This document shows positions 18,239 through 28,690 of a DNA stretch of 30,174 nucleotides, one piece after another. The stretch's first letter is position 1, and every line of letters begins with the position of its first letter. The notes beneath the pieces were generated by a model. The model made no database searches. It had not been told where the DNA came from and saw only the letters and a program-made list of their open reading frames with translations. Origin of the DNA: Fragilaria crotonensis (lineage: Eukaryota; Bacillariophyta; Fragilariophyceae; Fragilariales; Fragilariaceae); NCBI GenBank assembly GCA_022925895.1, contig JAKSYS010000724.1, positions 1 to 30,174 on the forward strand, in the 5' to 3' direction. The translations under genes and the position numbers were made by a program.

Positions 18239-19510
18239 GTTAAAGGTATGAAGAAGGTCAAAGATGTAATGTGAAACTGTCAGTGATGTAGTAGCATACG
18301 TCGTAGATTCAGAATTGAGACTTCAGAACCGCAAGCCAGAAGGATACGTGCCATGCAGAAAATTTACGGTGAACAGTATGGTACTTTCCTGTCTGAAGTA
18401 AAACCTACCAGCATCTCACCTCTTACCTGCTACTTGTTACTACTTCGTTGAAGCACTGACAGTCGAGGTACACGGCGTGATCAAGGCTGCGTACTAGTTC
18501 GTAGAAAGTCCGGGTTTGGTCAAACATAGAGTTTGTAAATCTGTTAGCTTGACTTACGAGCTTATTTCTAGGTATCATATTGAGTGCTGATCTAAGTTAG
18601 AGAGTTGAGGGAGTGAACATTGAAAGCCTTCATCCCACTGATAATGGCATTGAAATGTCAACTGTTGCAACATGGTCAGACTAAGCCAACATGATGAAGG
18701 ACACATGTTGGGAATAAGTTGAAACATGAAGAGAAATTCCAGCTGTGTTTCAAGTGTTAAGCTTTGACAAATTGCTGAAGCAACATTGGAGGTTATGAGG
18801 GTGGAAAGCAGTCCGGGACAACTGTAGTTTTCATACCGGCATTGTGCCGTATATAGTTGGTGTGGGAATCTTTGTATCTAAAGCCGGATGGGACTCAGCT
18901 GGTGGCGATGAAATTCCAATGTCAATAATGGCACAATAACAACCGTTAGCTGCTGTATCTTGACTCTGATGGCTTTGCAGAAGCAAGACTCCCTGCTGCC
19001 TTGCATCCTTGGTGTACAACACATGATTTCTCTCCAATATATGCACTACAATTGCCGCTGGTAACAACAAGGATGAAAGTGAAGATGGGGCTGCTGTTGC
19101 TCAACATTGATGATGATTACCAGAATGATAGTATCACTGATACTCTGCACGATGCCCTTGAGCATCATATCATGGTTCCTCTGTAGTCAGTATACATGCA
19201 GCATGACAGGTGTCATACTAAAAGGTTAATGTCTGTATATAGACTGAGATACATGCTGAGAGTCAACAGCAATCATCATCTTTATGTCAAGGATACCAAC
19301 CAGCATCAGCACAGCACATGAATCAAATGACAAGGTACAACAATTGTTGCAAAGAGGAATGTAATGGTTCAACAGGCATGAAACGATGCAAGCAAGAACA
19401 ACTTCATACTCCAAGTGCGCCATAGTAATGCCATCAGGATGGAAGTCTACGATGCTACAAATTGTTGAAAACACAAATGTAAATTTGTGTACATGAATGG
19501 AACCAAATAA
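18239..19510. other. Gene-free region upstream of the transposase
   Basis: The part next to 18239 should include the transposase promoter; GTAGTAGCATACG and AGTAC words occur there. Two short frames (18831-19070 on minus, 19001-19186 on plus) show no recognisable domain. From about 18600 onward the sequence resembles the AT-richer DNA that surrounds the satellite. Confidence 0.4.
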
Positions 19511-21503
19511 GAGGTTGTCCCCAGTTTGTAGCCCAAGGAATCACATTCATTGCAAAGCATTGGGTGATAGAATCATTGTCATGTATCGGATAAGATGCTC
19601 AGCCATTTGTAGGACTGCATGATTAAAACCCATTGAGCAGCTGTTGTTCTTGTCCTTGTCAAAAATGGTGAATGCAGCACAACATGGAACATATCAGAGG
19701 TTGTCCCCAGTTTGTGGCCCAAGGAATCACATTCATTGCAAAGCATTGGGTGATAGAATCATTGTCATGTATCGGATAAGATGCTCAGCCATTTGTAGGA
19801 CTGCATGATTAAAACCCATTGAGCAGCTGTTGTTCTTGTCCATGTCAAAAATGGTGAATGCAGCACAACATGGAACATATAAGAGGTTGTCACCAGTTTT
19901 TGGCCCAAGGAATCACATTCATTGCAAAGCATTGGGTGATAGAATCATTGTCATGAATCGGATAAGCTGTTCAGCCATTTGTAGGACTGCATGACTAAAA
20001 CCCATGGAGCAGCTGTTGTTCTTGTCCTTGTCAAAAATGGTGAATGCAGCACAACATGGAACGTATCAGAGGTTGTCCCCAGTTTGTAGCCCAAGGAATC
20101 ACATTCATTGCAAAGCATTGGGTGATAGAATCATTGTCATGTATCGGATAAGCTGTTCAGCCATTTGTAGGACTGCATGATTAAAACCCATTGAGCAGCT
20201 GTTGTTCTTGTCCTTGTCAAAAATGGTGAATGCAGCACAACATGGAGCATATCAGAGGTTGTCTCCAGTTTGTGGCCCAAGGAATCACATTCATTGCAAA
20301 GCATTGGGTGATAGAATCATTGTCATGTATCGGATAAGATGCTCAGCCATTTGTATAACCACATGGTGAAAATCCATTGAGCAGCTGTTGTTCTTGTCCT
20401 TGTCAAAAATGGTGAATGCAGCACAACATGGAACATATCAGAGGTTGTCCCCAGTTTGTAGCCCAAGGAATCACATTCATTGCAAAGCATTGGGTGATAG
20501 AATCATTGTCATGTATCGGATAAGATGCTCAGCTATTTGTAGGACTGCATGATTAAAACCCATTGAGCAGCTGTTGTTCTTGTCCTTGTCAAAAATGGTG
20601 AATGCAGCACAACATGGAACATATCAGAGGTTGTCCCTAGTTTGTAGCCCAAGGAATCACATTCATTGCAAAGCATTGGGTGATAGAATCATTGTCATGT
20701 ATCGGATAAGATGCTCAGCCATTTGTAGGACTGCATGATTAAAACCCATTGAGCAGCTGTTGTTCTTGTCCTTGTCAAAAATGGTGAATGCAGCACAACA
20801 TGGAACGTATCAGAGGTTGTCCCCAGTTTGTAGCCCAAGGAATCACATTCATTGCAAAGCATTGGGTGATAGAATCATTGTCATGTATCGGATAAGATGC
20901 TCAGCCATTTGTAGGACTGCATGATTAAAACCCATTGAGCAGCTGTTGTTCTTGTCCTTGTCAAAAATGGTGAATGCAGCACAACATGGAACATATAAGA
21001 GATTGTCCCCAGTTTGTAGCCCAAGGAATCACATTCATTGCAAAGCATTGGGTGATAGAATCATTGTCATGTATTGGATAAGATGCTCAGCCATTTGTAG
21101 GACTGCATGATTAAAACCCATTGAGCAGCTGTTGTTCTTGTCCTTGTCAAAAATGGTGAATGCAGCACAACATGGAGCATATCAGAGGTTGTCTCCAGTT
21201 TGTGGCCCAAGGAATCACATTCATTGCAAAGCATTGGGTGATAGAATCATTGTCATGTATCGGATAAGATGCTCAGCCATTTGTATAACCGCATGGTGAA
21301 AATCCATTGAGCAGCTGTTGTTCTTGTCCTTGTCAAAAATGGTGACTGCATAACAACATGGAACATATCAGAGGTTGTCTCCAGTTTGTAGCCCAAGGAA
21401 TCTAATTCGTTGCAATGCATTGGGTGATAGAATCATTGTCATGTATCGGATAAGATATTCAGCTATTTGTATAACGGCATGGTGAAAATCCATTGAGCAG
21501 CTG
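19511..21503. repeat. Satellite array of 186-bp units (ten full, one partial)
   Basis: Units beginning GAGGTTGTCC start at 19511, 19697, 19883, 20069, 20255, 20441, 20627, 20813, 20999, 21185 and 21371, with exactly 186 bp between each. The last unit breaks off at CATTGAGCAGCTGT near 21503. Copies differ by a few substitutions. Units at 20255 and 21185 share several private variants (preceding CATGGAGC, GTCTCCAGTTTGTGG, TTGTATAACC, GGTGAAAATCC), so a five-unit block appears to have been duplicated. 186 is a multiple of three, and a minus-strand frame is open for about 45 codons in each unit, but every unit carries stops in all frames, so it is not coding as a whole. Confidence 0.95.
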
Positions 21504-23340
21504 TCACAACATCAAATACCCAATCAGTATTGTGAGCATGTCAATTCACTCTTTTGCACTGCAACTCTTGTAGGAATCATGCATTCATGAATCATCTGAT
21601 TGCAGACTTTGTTGATATTCCAAAGATTTGTTTGATCAGGTTTTCACATTATGGTTCAGGCAGTGTTGATGGGACCCTTCCATGGATTTTGCAATCAAAT
21701 ACCCCTTATGTGCACTCTTTGATTAATAATCTGAGATAAGAGATTTTGGAGATACTGCTGTGAGAGTTATTTAGGTATAATGTCCTATGTCCACACTTTT
21801 GGTGGAGTGAAAGCAACTCAGTCATTTCCAATGCATGATGTCACTCTTCATCACTGCTTATATTGTTCAGGGTGGTTTCCCTCGTGATGTTGACATGGGC
21901 GGACCGTTGACAAGGTTAACCACCTCGTTGCATGTTGTTGGTGATGGCTTAGCATGTTGCAACATCTGCAGCGGTTTCCACGAATGATGCCATCACGGGG
22001 AGGGCGCCGGGTTTTCATCCATTGTCATTCTCATCATCTGAGATTATTCCTTTTTGCAATGGTGCAATGAGGTTGTCTGAAGGGTCTCCATGCTAGGATC
22101 AGTGCAGAAGGTGTTGAACTAGCTGTGTGTCACCAGGTGCTAGTGCATACAAAGCATCATTACTCCCCAGGTCAATCTGACATTGATTGGTGTCCATTAG
22201 ATTCCCAGCATGTTCGCACTTTTTGCCATCGGTGCTCTCTCCAACCTGTTGTTGATGTTGTCAGCTCTTTCTCTGGGTTTTTTGCGTAATGACATCGCAG
22301 TGATGGATCTCCTTTTTTTGTCATTGATGCCACTTGCCACTTGATCACCCCTTGAATGCGTAGGGTCCTCCGCTCGGAGGGCCCAAGACTTTGCTTGATC
22401 AAGGTTCCAAATTTGTTGGTGGTAGCAACCATTCAGGTTGAAAGCTGATTGGTTATTTTCTGCCAGAACCTGTGTCCATTTGGTATGTAAGTGTCATTTA
22501 TCTCATGTATGGTTGTTGCTGCGATGACCTGTCCGGCATTTCTACCAATTCGTATTAATACTACTTTTGACAGTCAAATCTAGTTTTGCAGCCATCCAGA
22601 GCTAGTATCTCCTCCTCTTCAGTCGCCCGGGCATTCAAAATTCCCTTCTCAAACCTCGTGTTGTATTTATTCTAAGCTGCAAGTATCAGCTCACAAGGGG
22701 TGCCTTCCTCACCTTCCTTGTCATCGTTGTTTTTCCTAATCAACCAGGCATAAAATTTATTAGACTGGTCATGGGTATTTCAGTTGCAATCATGGGTGGC
22801 ATCCCATCGGCACCACCAGGACAATGGCAATGAAGACTGACAGAACTATTATTATGCATCTCCAAGTCTGACCTCAGATTCTGCATCTATGGTGGAATGC
22901 CACATGAGATGCAGTGCTGTATGGCAAATACTATTGCACACTGGTGGTCCATGGGTATTTTAGTTGCAATCATGGGAGGGGTTGGATGGGCACCACCATG
23001 ATAATGTTATTTTACTCTTAAACATTTTCGTATGATCTCTGTCTGATGTTCAGCCAGGGGAGTACTTGGAGCACCATCTTTAGTTTAGTTGTCCTTTCAT
23101 GCATTATTCTTCATGTATAACATTTCTTCATGGGCAATTACCCATTAAGGATTCCTGAAATGTTAGATGGGAAAGGGTCAGCATTTCTCTTAAGGTGCGT
23201 TCTTTTTCAAGAGGCAAGCTTTATCTTATGTGTGTGTTCTTTTCACATCACCATGCCGAGTTCCAGGAATGGAACACGACCGTTCCTACTGTGCAGTTCA
23301 TTACTGTACATTCTCTACTGTCGTATTTTTTGGGACAATC
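21504..23340. other. Gene-free region between satellite and retrotransposon
   Basis: No supported gene in about 1.8 kb. An imperfect direct repeat lies 180 bp apart: ATGGGTATTTCAGTTGCAAT at 22771 and a near copy at 22951, each followed by a GGCACCACCA word. Short frames (for example 22172-22432 on minus) have no recognisable motif. Confidence 0.4.
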
Positions 23341-23404
23341 TGTCGGCCCACCCAGGCCCACCCACGAAATCCTGATCTGACCCAAAACCCACCCTTCACC
23401 CAAT

Positions 23405-23439
23405 GGGTTTGGGTGGGCCGTGGGTTTGGGTGGGCTGGG
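23405..23439 (+). other. G-quadruplex-forming tract
   Basis: Seven runs of GGG separated by loops of 1-4 bases (GGGTTTGGGTGGGCCGTGGG and onward) on the plus strand. This fits the standard G3+ quadruplex pattern with runs to spare. The C-rich inverse (GGCCCACCCAGGCCCACCC) lies just upstream at about 23344-23365, so a hairpin is an alternative fold. Confidence 0.75.
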
Positions 23440-23557
23440 TTTGAAATTCCCGTCTCTGCCGGACAGTACAGCGTATCATGTTTCACATTTCGATGGATGA
23501 CCTCACCGTAGCACAGTACAACGATGGCATCGCAGTCCAGTGCAGCGTAGGTTTCAA

Positions 23558-23569
23558 TTCTCCCCTTTC
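23558..23569 (-). other. Polypurine tract candidate
   Basis: On the minus strand GAAAGGGGAGAA lies about 100 bases downstream of the RNase H stop, followed by TTGAAACC, a plausible start of the 3' LTR (TG). This position and composition are expected for priming plus-strand DNA synthesis. Confidence 0.55.
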
Positions 23570-23670
23570 ATCCATAAATGCTGAAACAAAACACAAAACG
23601 TCAGTTAAAATAGATACGAGTCAAACGAGGGTTACAGTTTGAACAAGAGACACAAGGGTTTGGGTGGCCG

Positions 23671-25161
23671 TTACCATCCTTGGACCAGTTTGCGGACGCG
23701 TTCGAAACTCTCACGATTTAGTCCTTTCGTAAGAAAATCCGCCCACTGCTCCTGAGTGTCGACCTTCACGATGGCGACCGTCCCATCACGCACGTGCTGC
23801 CAGAAGAAGTGCCACTTCACCTGGAAGTACTTCGTGCGGTTGGTAATGCGTTGGTTTACGGCGAGAAGAAGCGCGCCGTTATTGTCTTCGAAGACTTGAC
23901 ACTTTATCGTCGACGTGAACGTGCGAGGAAGTTTGATGCCGGAGGCGACTTCCTGGAGCATGGAGCGGAGGGGCAAGAGCGTACGCATCGCGGAGCTGAG
24001 AGCGGAGTATTCGGCTTCGAGCGTGGACAAGGAAATCTCGCTTTGGAGGTGAGACTTCCACAAAATGGGACATCCGCCGAGCGTGATGATGTACCCAGTT
24101 CGAGACTTCGCGGAGGTCGGAGAACGATCGGGATCGCGGCCGTGAAGGCCTGCGAAGTCGGCGTCGACATAACAGTCAAGATCCAACGTGCCGGTGGGCT
24201 TGACGATCATGCCCATGTCGCTCGTGCGATGCAAATAGCGAACGAGAGTCTTGACGGCGGACGCGTGGCTTCGTTTCGGGCTGTGGCAGAACCTGGCGAC
24301 CTGGCTGACGGCGAACGCGATGTCGGGACGAGTGTTTGTGGACAAATAGAGGAGCATGCCAACGATTGAGCGGTAGCTCCACGTTTCCGTCATAGGAGGT
24401 CCGTCGGGGTCGATTCCAAGTGCGGCCTGAGCGGCTGGCGTCCAATTGTAATTGCTGTCGGACATGCCAGTCGCTTCCTTGATCTTTTGGATGAGACCCT
24501 TCTGAGTGAGGGTCAGGGTCCCAATTGTCGCGTCGCGAGTGAAATTGATGCCGAGGAAGTCGGTGAACGTACCCTCGCGAGTAAAACTTAAGTTCTTCGC
24601 TTCCAAGTTCGCGAAGAGCTTATCAAGGTCTTTTTGGTCGCGATAGGCGATACCTAAATCATCGACATATAGAACGACCATAATCGTATCTTTGTAGAGT
24701 AGACACGGGTCGTTAGCGCAGGCTTTAAAGCCTTCCTCGCGCAAGGCCTCCGACAAGTGTTGGTACCAAAGTCGCGGGGCCACACTCAAGCCGTAGAGGC
24801 TTTTCAAAAGTCGCAAGCACGTGGCGTGGCCTCTCGGAGAGTGGAATCCACGTGGCAAATGGATCCAGACTGGATCCGAAAGCGGGGCTTGAACGAACGC
24901 GCTGCTGAAGTCAATTGTGCAAGTTTTCCAGTTCAAAGTAAGTGAGAGAACTAGGAACAACCGTACAGTACTCCAAGCCACGACTGGGGCAAAAGTCTCC
25001 TGAACGTTTTCTTGGAGATCGCCTCTTACACAGTAGCGTGCCTTGTACTTACTGATAGTACCATCGGGAGTACGTTTGCGACGAAACACCCAAGTACCGG
25101 GCAAAATTCGAGTCTTGGCTTCCGTGATCGGCACTTCGATCCATGTACCGTTTTTCTGCAA
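23671..25161 (-). CDS. Copia Pol C-terminal part: reverse transcriptase and RNase H
   Basis: A 496-codon open frame. The reverse transcriptase (RVT_2 type) starts with the conserved NGTWIEVP...PGTWVFRRKR block and continues with ARYCVRGD, TIDFSSAF (first catalytic aspartate, about D84), LKSLYGLSVAPRLWY and VLYVDDLGIAY (YVDD, D167/D168). The RNase H domain has YVDADFAG (D333/D335), STLEAEYSAL (E382-E384), FEDNNGAL (D426) and the terminal ADFLTK motif. All catalytic positions are present. The upstream end is not a true start: the frame continues into WLKAANDEIQSLQK and is cut from the rest of Pol by a single-base frameshift near 25188. Confidence 0.93.
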   Translation of the reverse strand: MQKNGTWIEVPITEAKTRILPGTWVFRRKRTPDGTISKYKARYCVRGDLQENVQETFAPVVAWSTVRLFLVLSLTLNWKTCTIDFSSAFVQAPLSDPVWIHLPRGFHSPRGHATCLRLLKSLYGLSVAPRLWYQHLSEALREEGFKACANDPCLLYKDTIMVVLYVDDLGIAYRDQKDLDKLFANLEAKNLSFTREGTFTDFLGINFTRDATIGTLTLTQKGLIQKIKEATGMSDSNYNWTPAAQAALGIDPDGPPMTETWSYRSIVGMLLYLSTNTRPDIAFAVSQVARFCHSPKRSHASAVKTLVRYLHRTSDMGMIVKPTGTLDLDCYVDADFAGLHGRDPDRSPTSAKSRTGYIITLGGCPILWKSHLQSEISLSTLEAEYSALSSAMRTLLPLRSMLQEVASGIKLPRTFTSTIKCQVFEDNNGALLLAVNQRITNRTKYFQVKWHFFWQHVRDGTVAIVKVDTQEQWADFLTKGLNRESFERVRKLVQGW

Positions 25162-25422
25162 ACTTTGAATTTCGTCGTTTGCAGCCTTCAGCCATTTTCG
25201 ATGTTGTCGCGATCCGCCATCGCTTCGTTGAAGCTCAGAGTGTCAGGATCGCTGACACTCGCCTTATACGACGAGGAGGTGGCGAGAGACACTCGGCGAC
25301 TTCATTGTAGAGCCATTCGAGGAGGTTCCATCGATTCGGCAATGTAACCGTGTCCTTGTTGTCCGTCGTATCCGAGGCGGACAGGTGCCGAGCGATTGCG
25401 AGTGGAGCGACGAGGTTCGTGT
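25162..25422 (-). pseudogene. Broken linker between integrase and reverse transcriptase
   Basis: Protein-like pieces appear in changing frames: RRSTRNRSAPVRLGYDGQQ, then YIAESMEPPRMAL, then a NEVAECLS piece and SDPDTLSFNEAMADRDN, each typical of the Copia integrase-RT linker. At least three frame changes and several stops are needed to follow it. This shows the Pol polyprotein cannot be made intact from this copy as read. Confidence 0.7.
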
Positions 25423-27648
25423 TTAACGGTGTGCTCTTTGCTTTTGTTGCCTTTGAGCGATTGGTTGCTCGCTCACTTTCTTATCGCTTTCGTTCGCAGG
25501 ACGAATTGAAGTCGGCGACGATGGGAAGAGTTTGACTGGAGTTGGAGTCGGGAGTTGAGGCGCAATTGGCGTAGGCGGTTGCGGAGTCGCCTCCCTTGGA
25601 GTCAGCAACGGAGTGGCGGGAGGAGGAGGCACAACGACTGGTGGTGGCGTCGCGATTTGCTCCCTTGGAGGCGGCAACGGAGTTGACAGCGGAGGCGGAG
25701 CGACTGGGAGAATCTGCGGAGGAGTCGCGTTGTCGAGAGCGGTTGCGACGCGTTGCATTTGGGAGAGCAATTCGTTCGCTTGCTCGTAATCGGTGGAACC
25801 AGCAATCAGCCTTTCTTCGTCTTCGTCGTCGAGGACGTATTGGAACGTCGAGTCTCGGAACATTCGTTGCCAACAATCATCGTTGAAGTTCGGAAGGTCG
25901 TCGGCGGAAGCGGGAACGGTTGCGAACCAATCGTCGAAGACGATATGAAACTGTGGGGTGATGTACCCCGTTTGAGGATTCAAGACGAGAGGGACCGAGC
26001 TGGCGTGTTTGTCGGAGAATCCGAGGTTGACGGTGCGAGTTGAGCGAGGAGTCCAACGTGGCAATTTCTTGCCGTCCGAGATCATTTTGTCGAGGACGTA
26101 AACTGGACATCCCCAAACGTGGACGTCCATCAATTTCTTCTGCTCCCAGCGAGTCTTTGTGAAGACGTCGTGCGGGGACAAGCCAGTTCGTGGGTCAGGC
26201 ATGTGGTTCACTAGGAACACAGCATGCTTGACGGCGAGGGGCCAAAGTGTGGGGTCGGCGACGTCCGGCCAATGGATGGCCGAATGCAGCATCATGGTTC
26301 GTGCAATCGCCATGATGGTTCGGATGTTGCGTTCGGCGATCCCATTGTGATGGTGAGCGCCGACGCCAGCGAATCGGATGACTTGTTGGAACTCGGAGAG
26401 GTTGCGAGAGAACTCGGCCGAAGTAAACGTTTTCGAATTGTCGGCGAGATACTCTTGTGGCGTGACGCCTGTGTTGCGACACATTCGCTCGAAGCTCTCT
26501 TTTGCCTTGAGGGTTTCGTGGGAGTTCAAACTTACTTGATGCTCCACAAAAATAAACCCGGAGGCGTGGTCAACGAAGATGCAACCACCGGTATACATGT
26601 CGTCGAGTTTCGTTTTTCCAGCGGAGGTAAGTAAACGTCCACGAGTGCTGCAAATAAAATGGTCGACGGAGATGCGTTGACCAGGCAGAAGGTTGTCTGT
26701 TTTTAGAGCGTGCGCTCTATCTTTGACAATCGACGAAGGCGTCGTGCCAGGAATCGGACGTCTGTGCTGCTTGCCATATTGGCACGCAGCGCATTTTGGA
26801 AACGAGGTAAGTCGACACGCAGCGGTTTGCAATCGTCGACTCTCTTCTGTCTTGCTCACCACTCCCGAACGCAGGATGAATTGAACCTTTTTGAAGCCGA
26901 CATGTCCCAAGCGATAATGCCAACGAAGCAATTCTTTCTCTGCTTCGTTAAGGTTGAGGTTCCTTTCGTGGACGGTGTTCACAATCGAAACGAGAGCGTC
27001 AGCGGCCTTGAAGGGATCGGTTGCGTTGTACGCTTCCGAAGTTGGGAGATTGTTCTGTGGGTTGACGTTTGCCGTGACGGGTCCTCGGTTGGCGTCGTTT
27101 GGAACGCCGCTGAGTGTGAGGCGATTCGGTTCGATGGTGATCGTTTCGTCAGGGTAAGTCTGGAGGAGACTGGACGTCGAGAGGAGGCGAACCTTGATGT
27201 TGGGAACGTGGAACGCGGGAACTTTGAGAAGTCGAAGGTTTCCGAGCTGGTCATGGACAGCCCAAGTGACTTCGCCTTGGCCTTTGATCTGGAGACCTTT
27301 GGCGATTCCTTTGAGTTGCGTAATCGTTCCGGGCGACGTGACGGGGCCTTCAAAATCGGAGATGTCGGGCGTGATGGAAATGCTGGCGCCCGAGTCCCAA
27401 ATGATGGGGCTCGTGTTTGCCTTGGGTCCGAGGGCTTCTCGCATGCGAGCGGGAGCCTGAAGAGCCATTCGAAGCGGCGTAGAATGACATGCGAGGTGGA
27501 CGTGAGAGAGGATCTTGTTGGCGGCGGCTCGTTGATGAAACGTGAGCGGAGCGATCGCAAACGGGTCGGGAGAGTTGGCGGGTGCCACAGGGCAATACTT
27601 CGCGTTTCGTGGCGACGAACGGGGCGTTTGGAGCACCAGGAAGGACAC
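25423..27648 (-). CDS. Copia Pol N-terminal part: protease and integrase
   Basis: A 741-codon open frame. The aspartic protease active site is WDSGAS (D85-S-G-A). The GAG-pre-integrase zinc domain has H244-x4-H249 and C286-x2-C289 (WHYRLGH ... CAACQYGK). The integrase core carries D329 (ISVDH), D403 (LADNS) and E439 (HHHNGIAERN) with exactly 35 residues between the last two, the standard DD35E spacing. A GSAG-type region and a long proline-rich stretch (PPPREQ, PPVVVPPPP) form the C-terminal end. The N-terminus is fused in nature to Gag; the first codon here is only where the frame opens. Integrity of the catalytic residues contrasts with the broken Gag. Confidence 0.92.
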   Translation of the reverse strand: MSFLVLQTPRSSPRNAKYCPVAPANSPDPFAIAPLTFHQRAAANKILSHVHLACHSTPLRMALQAPARMREALGPKANTSPIIWDSGASISITPDISDFEGPVTSPGTITQLKGIAKGLQIKGQGEVTWAVHDQLGNLRLLKVPAFHVPNIKVRLLSTSSLLQTYPDETITIEPNRLTLSGVPNDANRGPVTANVNPQNNLPTSEAYNATDPFKAADALVSIVNTVHERNLNLNEAEKELLRWHYRLGHVGFKKVQFILRSGVVSKTEESRRLQTAACRLTSFPKCAACQYGKQHRRPIPGTTPSSIVKDRAHALKTDNLLPGQRISVDHFICSTRGRLLTSAGKTKLDDMYTGGCIFVDHASGFIFVEHQVSLNSHETLKAKESFERMCRNTGVTPQEYLADNSKTFTSAEFSRNLSEFQQVIRFAGVGAHHHNGIAERNIRTIMAIARTMMLHSAIHWPDVADPTLWPLAVKHAVFLVNHMPDPRTGLSPHDVFTKTRWEQKKLMDVHVWGCPVYVLDKMISDGKKLPRWTPRSTRTVNLGFSDKHASSVPLVLNPQTGYITPQFHIVFDDWFATVPASADDLPNFNDDCWQRMFRDSTFQYVLDDEDEERLIAGSTDYEQANELLSQMQRVATALDNATPPQILPVAPPPLSTPLPPPREQIATPPPVVVPPPPATPLLTPREATPQPPTPIAPQLPTPTPVKLFPSSPTSIRPANESDKKVSEQPIAQRQQKQRAHR

Positions 27649-28444
27649 GAACGCTTGTTTTTATCCCTCTCCTTTTGGCCTGTGGTAGGCGGCAACGGAG
27701 CAGGGCGACGAGAATTGCGAAGCTTGTCGGCGCGACGTTGGAGACGGAGTGCGTTCTTTGAGAGTCGCGAATGACGAAAGTCGTCGCGTTGAGCGACGTA
27801 GGAGGTCGCGATGCGACGTATCCTCGTTGTCGGAGACGAAGAGGATAGGAACGATGCAGCTTGTTGGCTCGGATTCCTGCGTTGAAGCGTGGCGGAGCGC
27901 TGAACGACTTCTTGAGGAGTCGCGAGAAACGACGACGTTGATTGCGAGTGAACGGAGGCGAGGAGGGAGCCGTCGAGGCAACGGGAGGTTGCTTTAGGAG
28001 CGTTGACGGGAAGACCGAGAGAAGGAGAAGGATGACCCAAACGGTAGGAGCGAGCGCGAGCGTTGGGTGGCGGAGCACAACTTGGTGAAGATTGTTGGCG
28101 ACCCAAGCCAAAATGGTCGACCATGGAATGGCGGACGCAAGGTAGATAGCCAAAGTAACCAAATTAGGGACGATGGCACAGATTGCGAGGGAGAGAGCAA
28201 GTAGTATCCATGGGTTCGCACCTCGGATGAGGTTTAGAAGCGAACGAGGAGGAGGCGCGATGTTTGGCTTGACTGGAAAGTCAAGCATCCAAACGGAGGG
28301 ATCCGGCGCCAACATGCTGAGATTTGCCCTTGGCGACGGTGCCGGAGCAGGAGGACGACGTTCTCCACCAGTGTGAGTGGCGGTCGTGTGCGTGACAGTC
28401 CAACGACGACACTTCTCGCACCAGTTGAAGGTTTTATCCTTCAC
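27649..28444 (-). pseudogene. Copia Gag C-terminal region with a second zinc motif and hydrophobic helices
   Basis: The frame starting near 28444 reads KDKTFNWCEKCRRWTVTH, a C-x2-C plus histidines pattern seen after the knuckle in diatom Copia Gag, followed by a P-rich linker. Two hydrophobic stretches follow (about codons 78-106 and 128-148 of this frame), long enough to span membranes. Beyond about 27980 the coding frame is uncertain: all three minus frames are open and serine/arginine-rich. It is separated from the knuckle by a frameshift at about 28441 and from the protease frame by another near 27650. Confidence 0.55.
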
Positions 28445-28690
28445 TTTCTTGGAATTGCTAGTTCCGGGAAGTGGTGGAATTGTGCGCCAGGATTTATGTT
28501 TGTTGGTGCGATCCTGGCGGGACCCAGAGGGGAGGACGATCCGGACTTACGATTGAGCTCCGGACACTTGTTCGCCCAATGACCGGGTTTTCCACACTTG
28601 TGGCAATTGCCCTTCTTCGTCGTCGTTTCGGTCCCGGATGCCTGGGACTGGATCAACGTAAGTACCTCGGCTCGGGAGATACCTGCGGGG
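28445..28690 (-). pseudogene. Copia Gag zinc knuckle segment
   Basis: The frame reads VLTLIQSQASGTE, then CHKCGKPGHWANKC, a perfect C-x2-C-x4-H-x4-C nucleic-acid-binding knuckle, then PELNRKSG. A one-base shift near 28675 separates it from the upstream Gag frame, which runs into TGA at 28653. Confidence 0.85.

Noticed and set aside
15940..18560. Terminal inverted repeats around the hAT transposase
   Set aside because: Only weak matches (CTACTTxxTACT words on both sides) were seen, too short and imperfect to call.
18831..19186. Two short frames near the satellite (79 and 61 codons)
   Set aside because: No recognisable motif and low coding quality; probably chance.
19511..21503. CRISPR-like array
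   Set aside because: The whole 186-bp unit is repeated with no unique spacers, and the surroundings are eukaryotic. It is a satellite.
26710..28124. Long frames of 354 codons (+) and 381 codons (-) inside the retrotransposon
   Set aside because: They overlap the protease-integrase and Gag coding region in other frames. They are arginine/serine-rich without domain motifs, as expected of shadow frames in GC-rich coding DNA.
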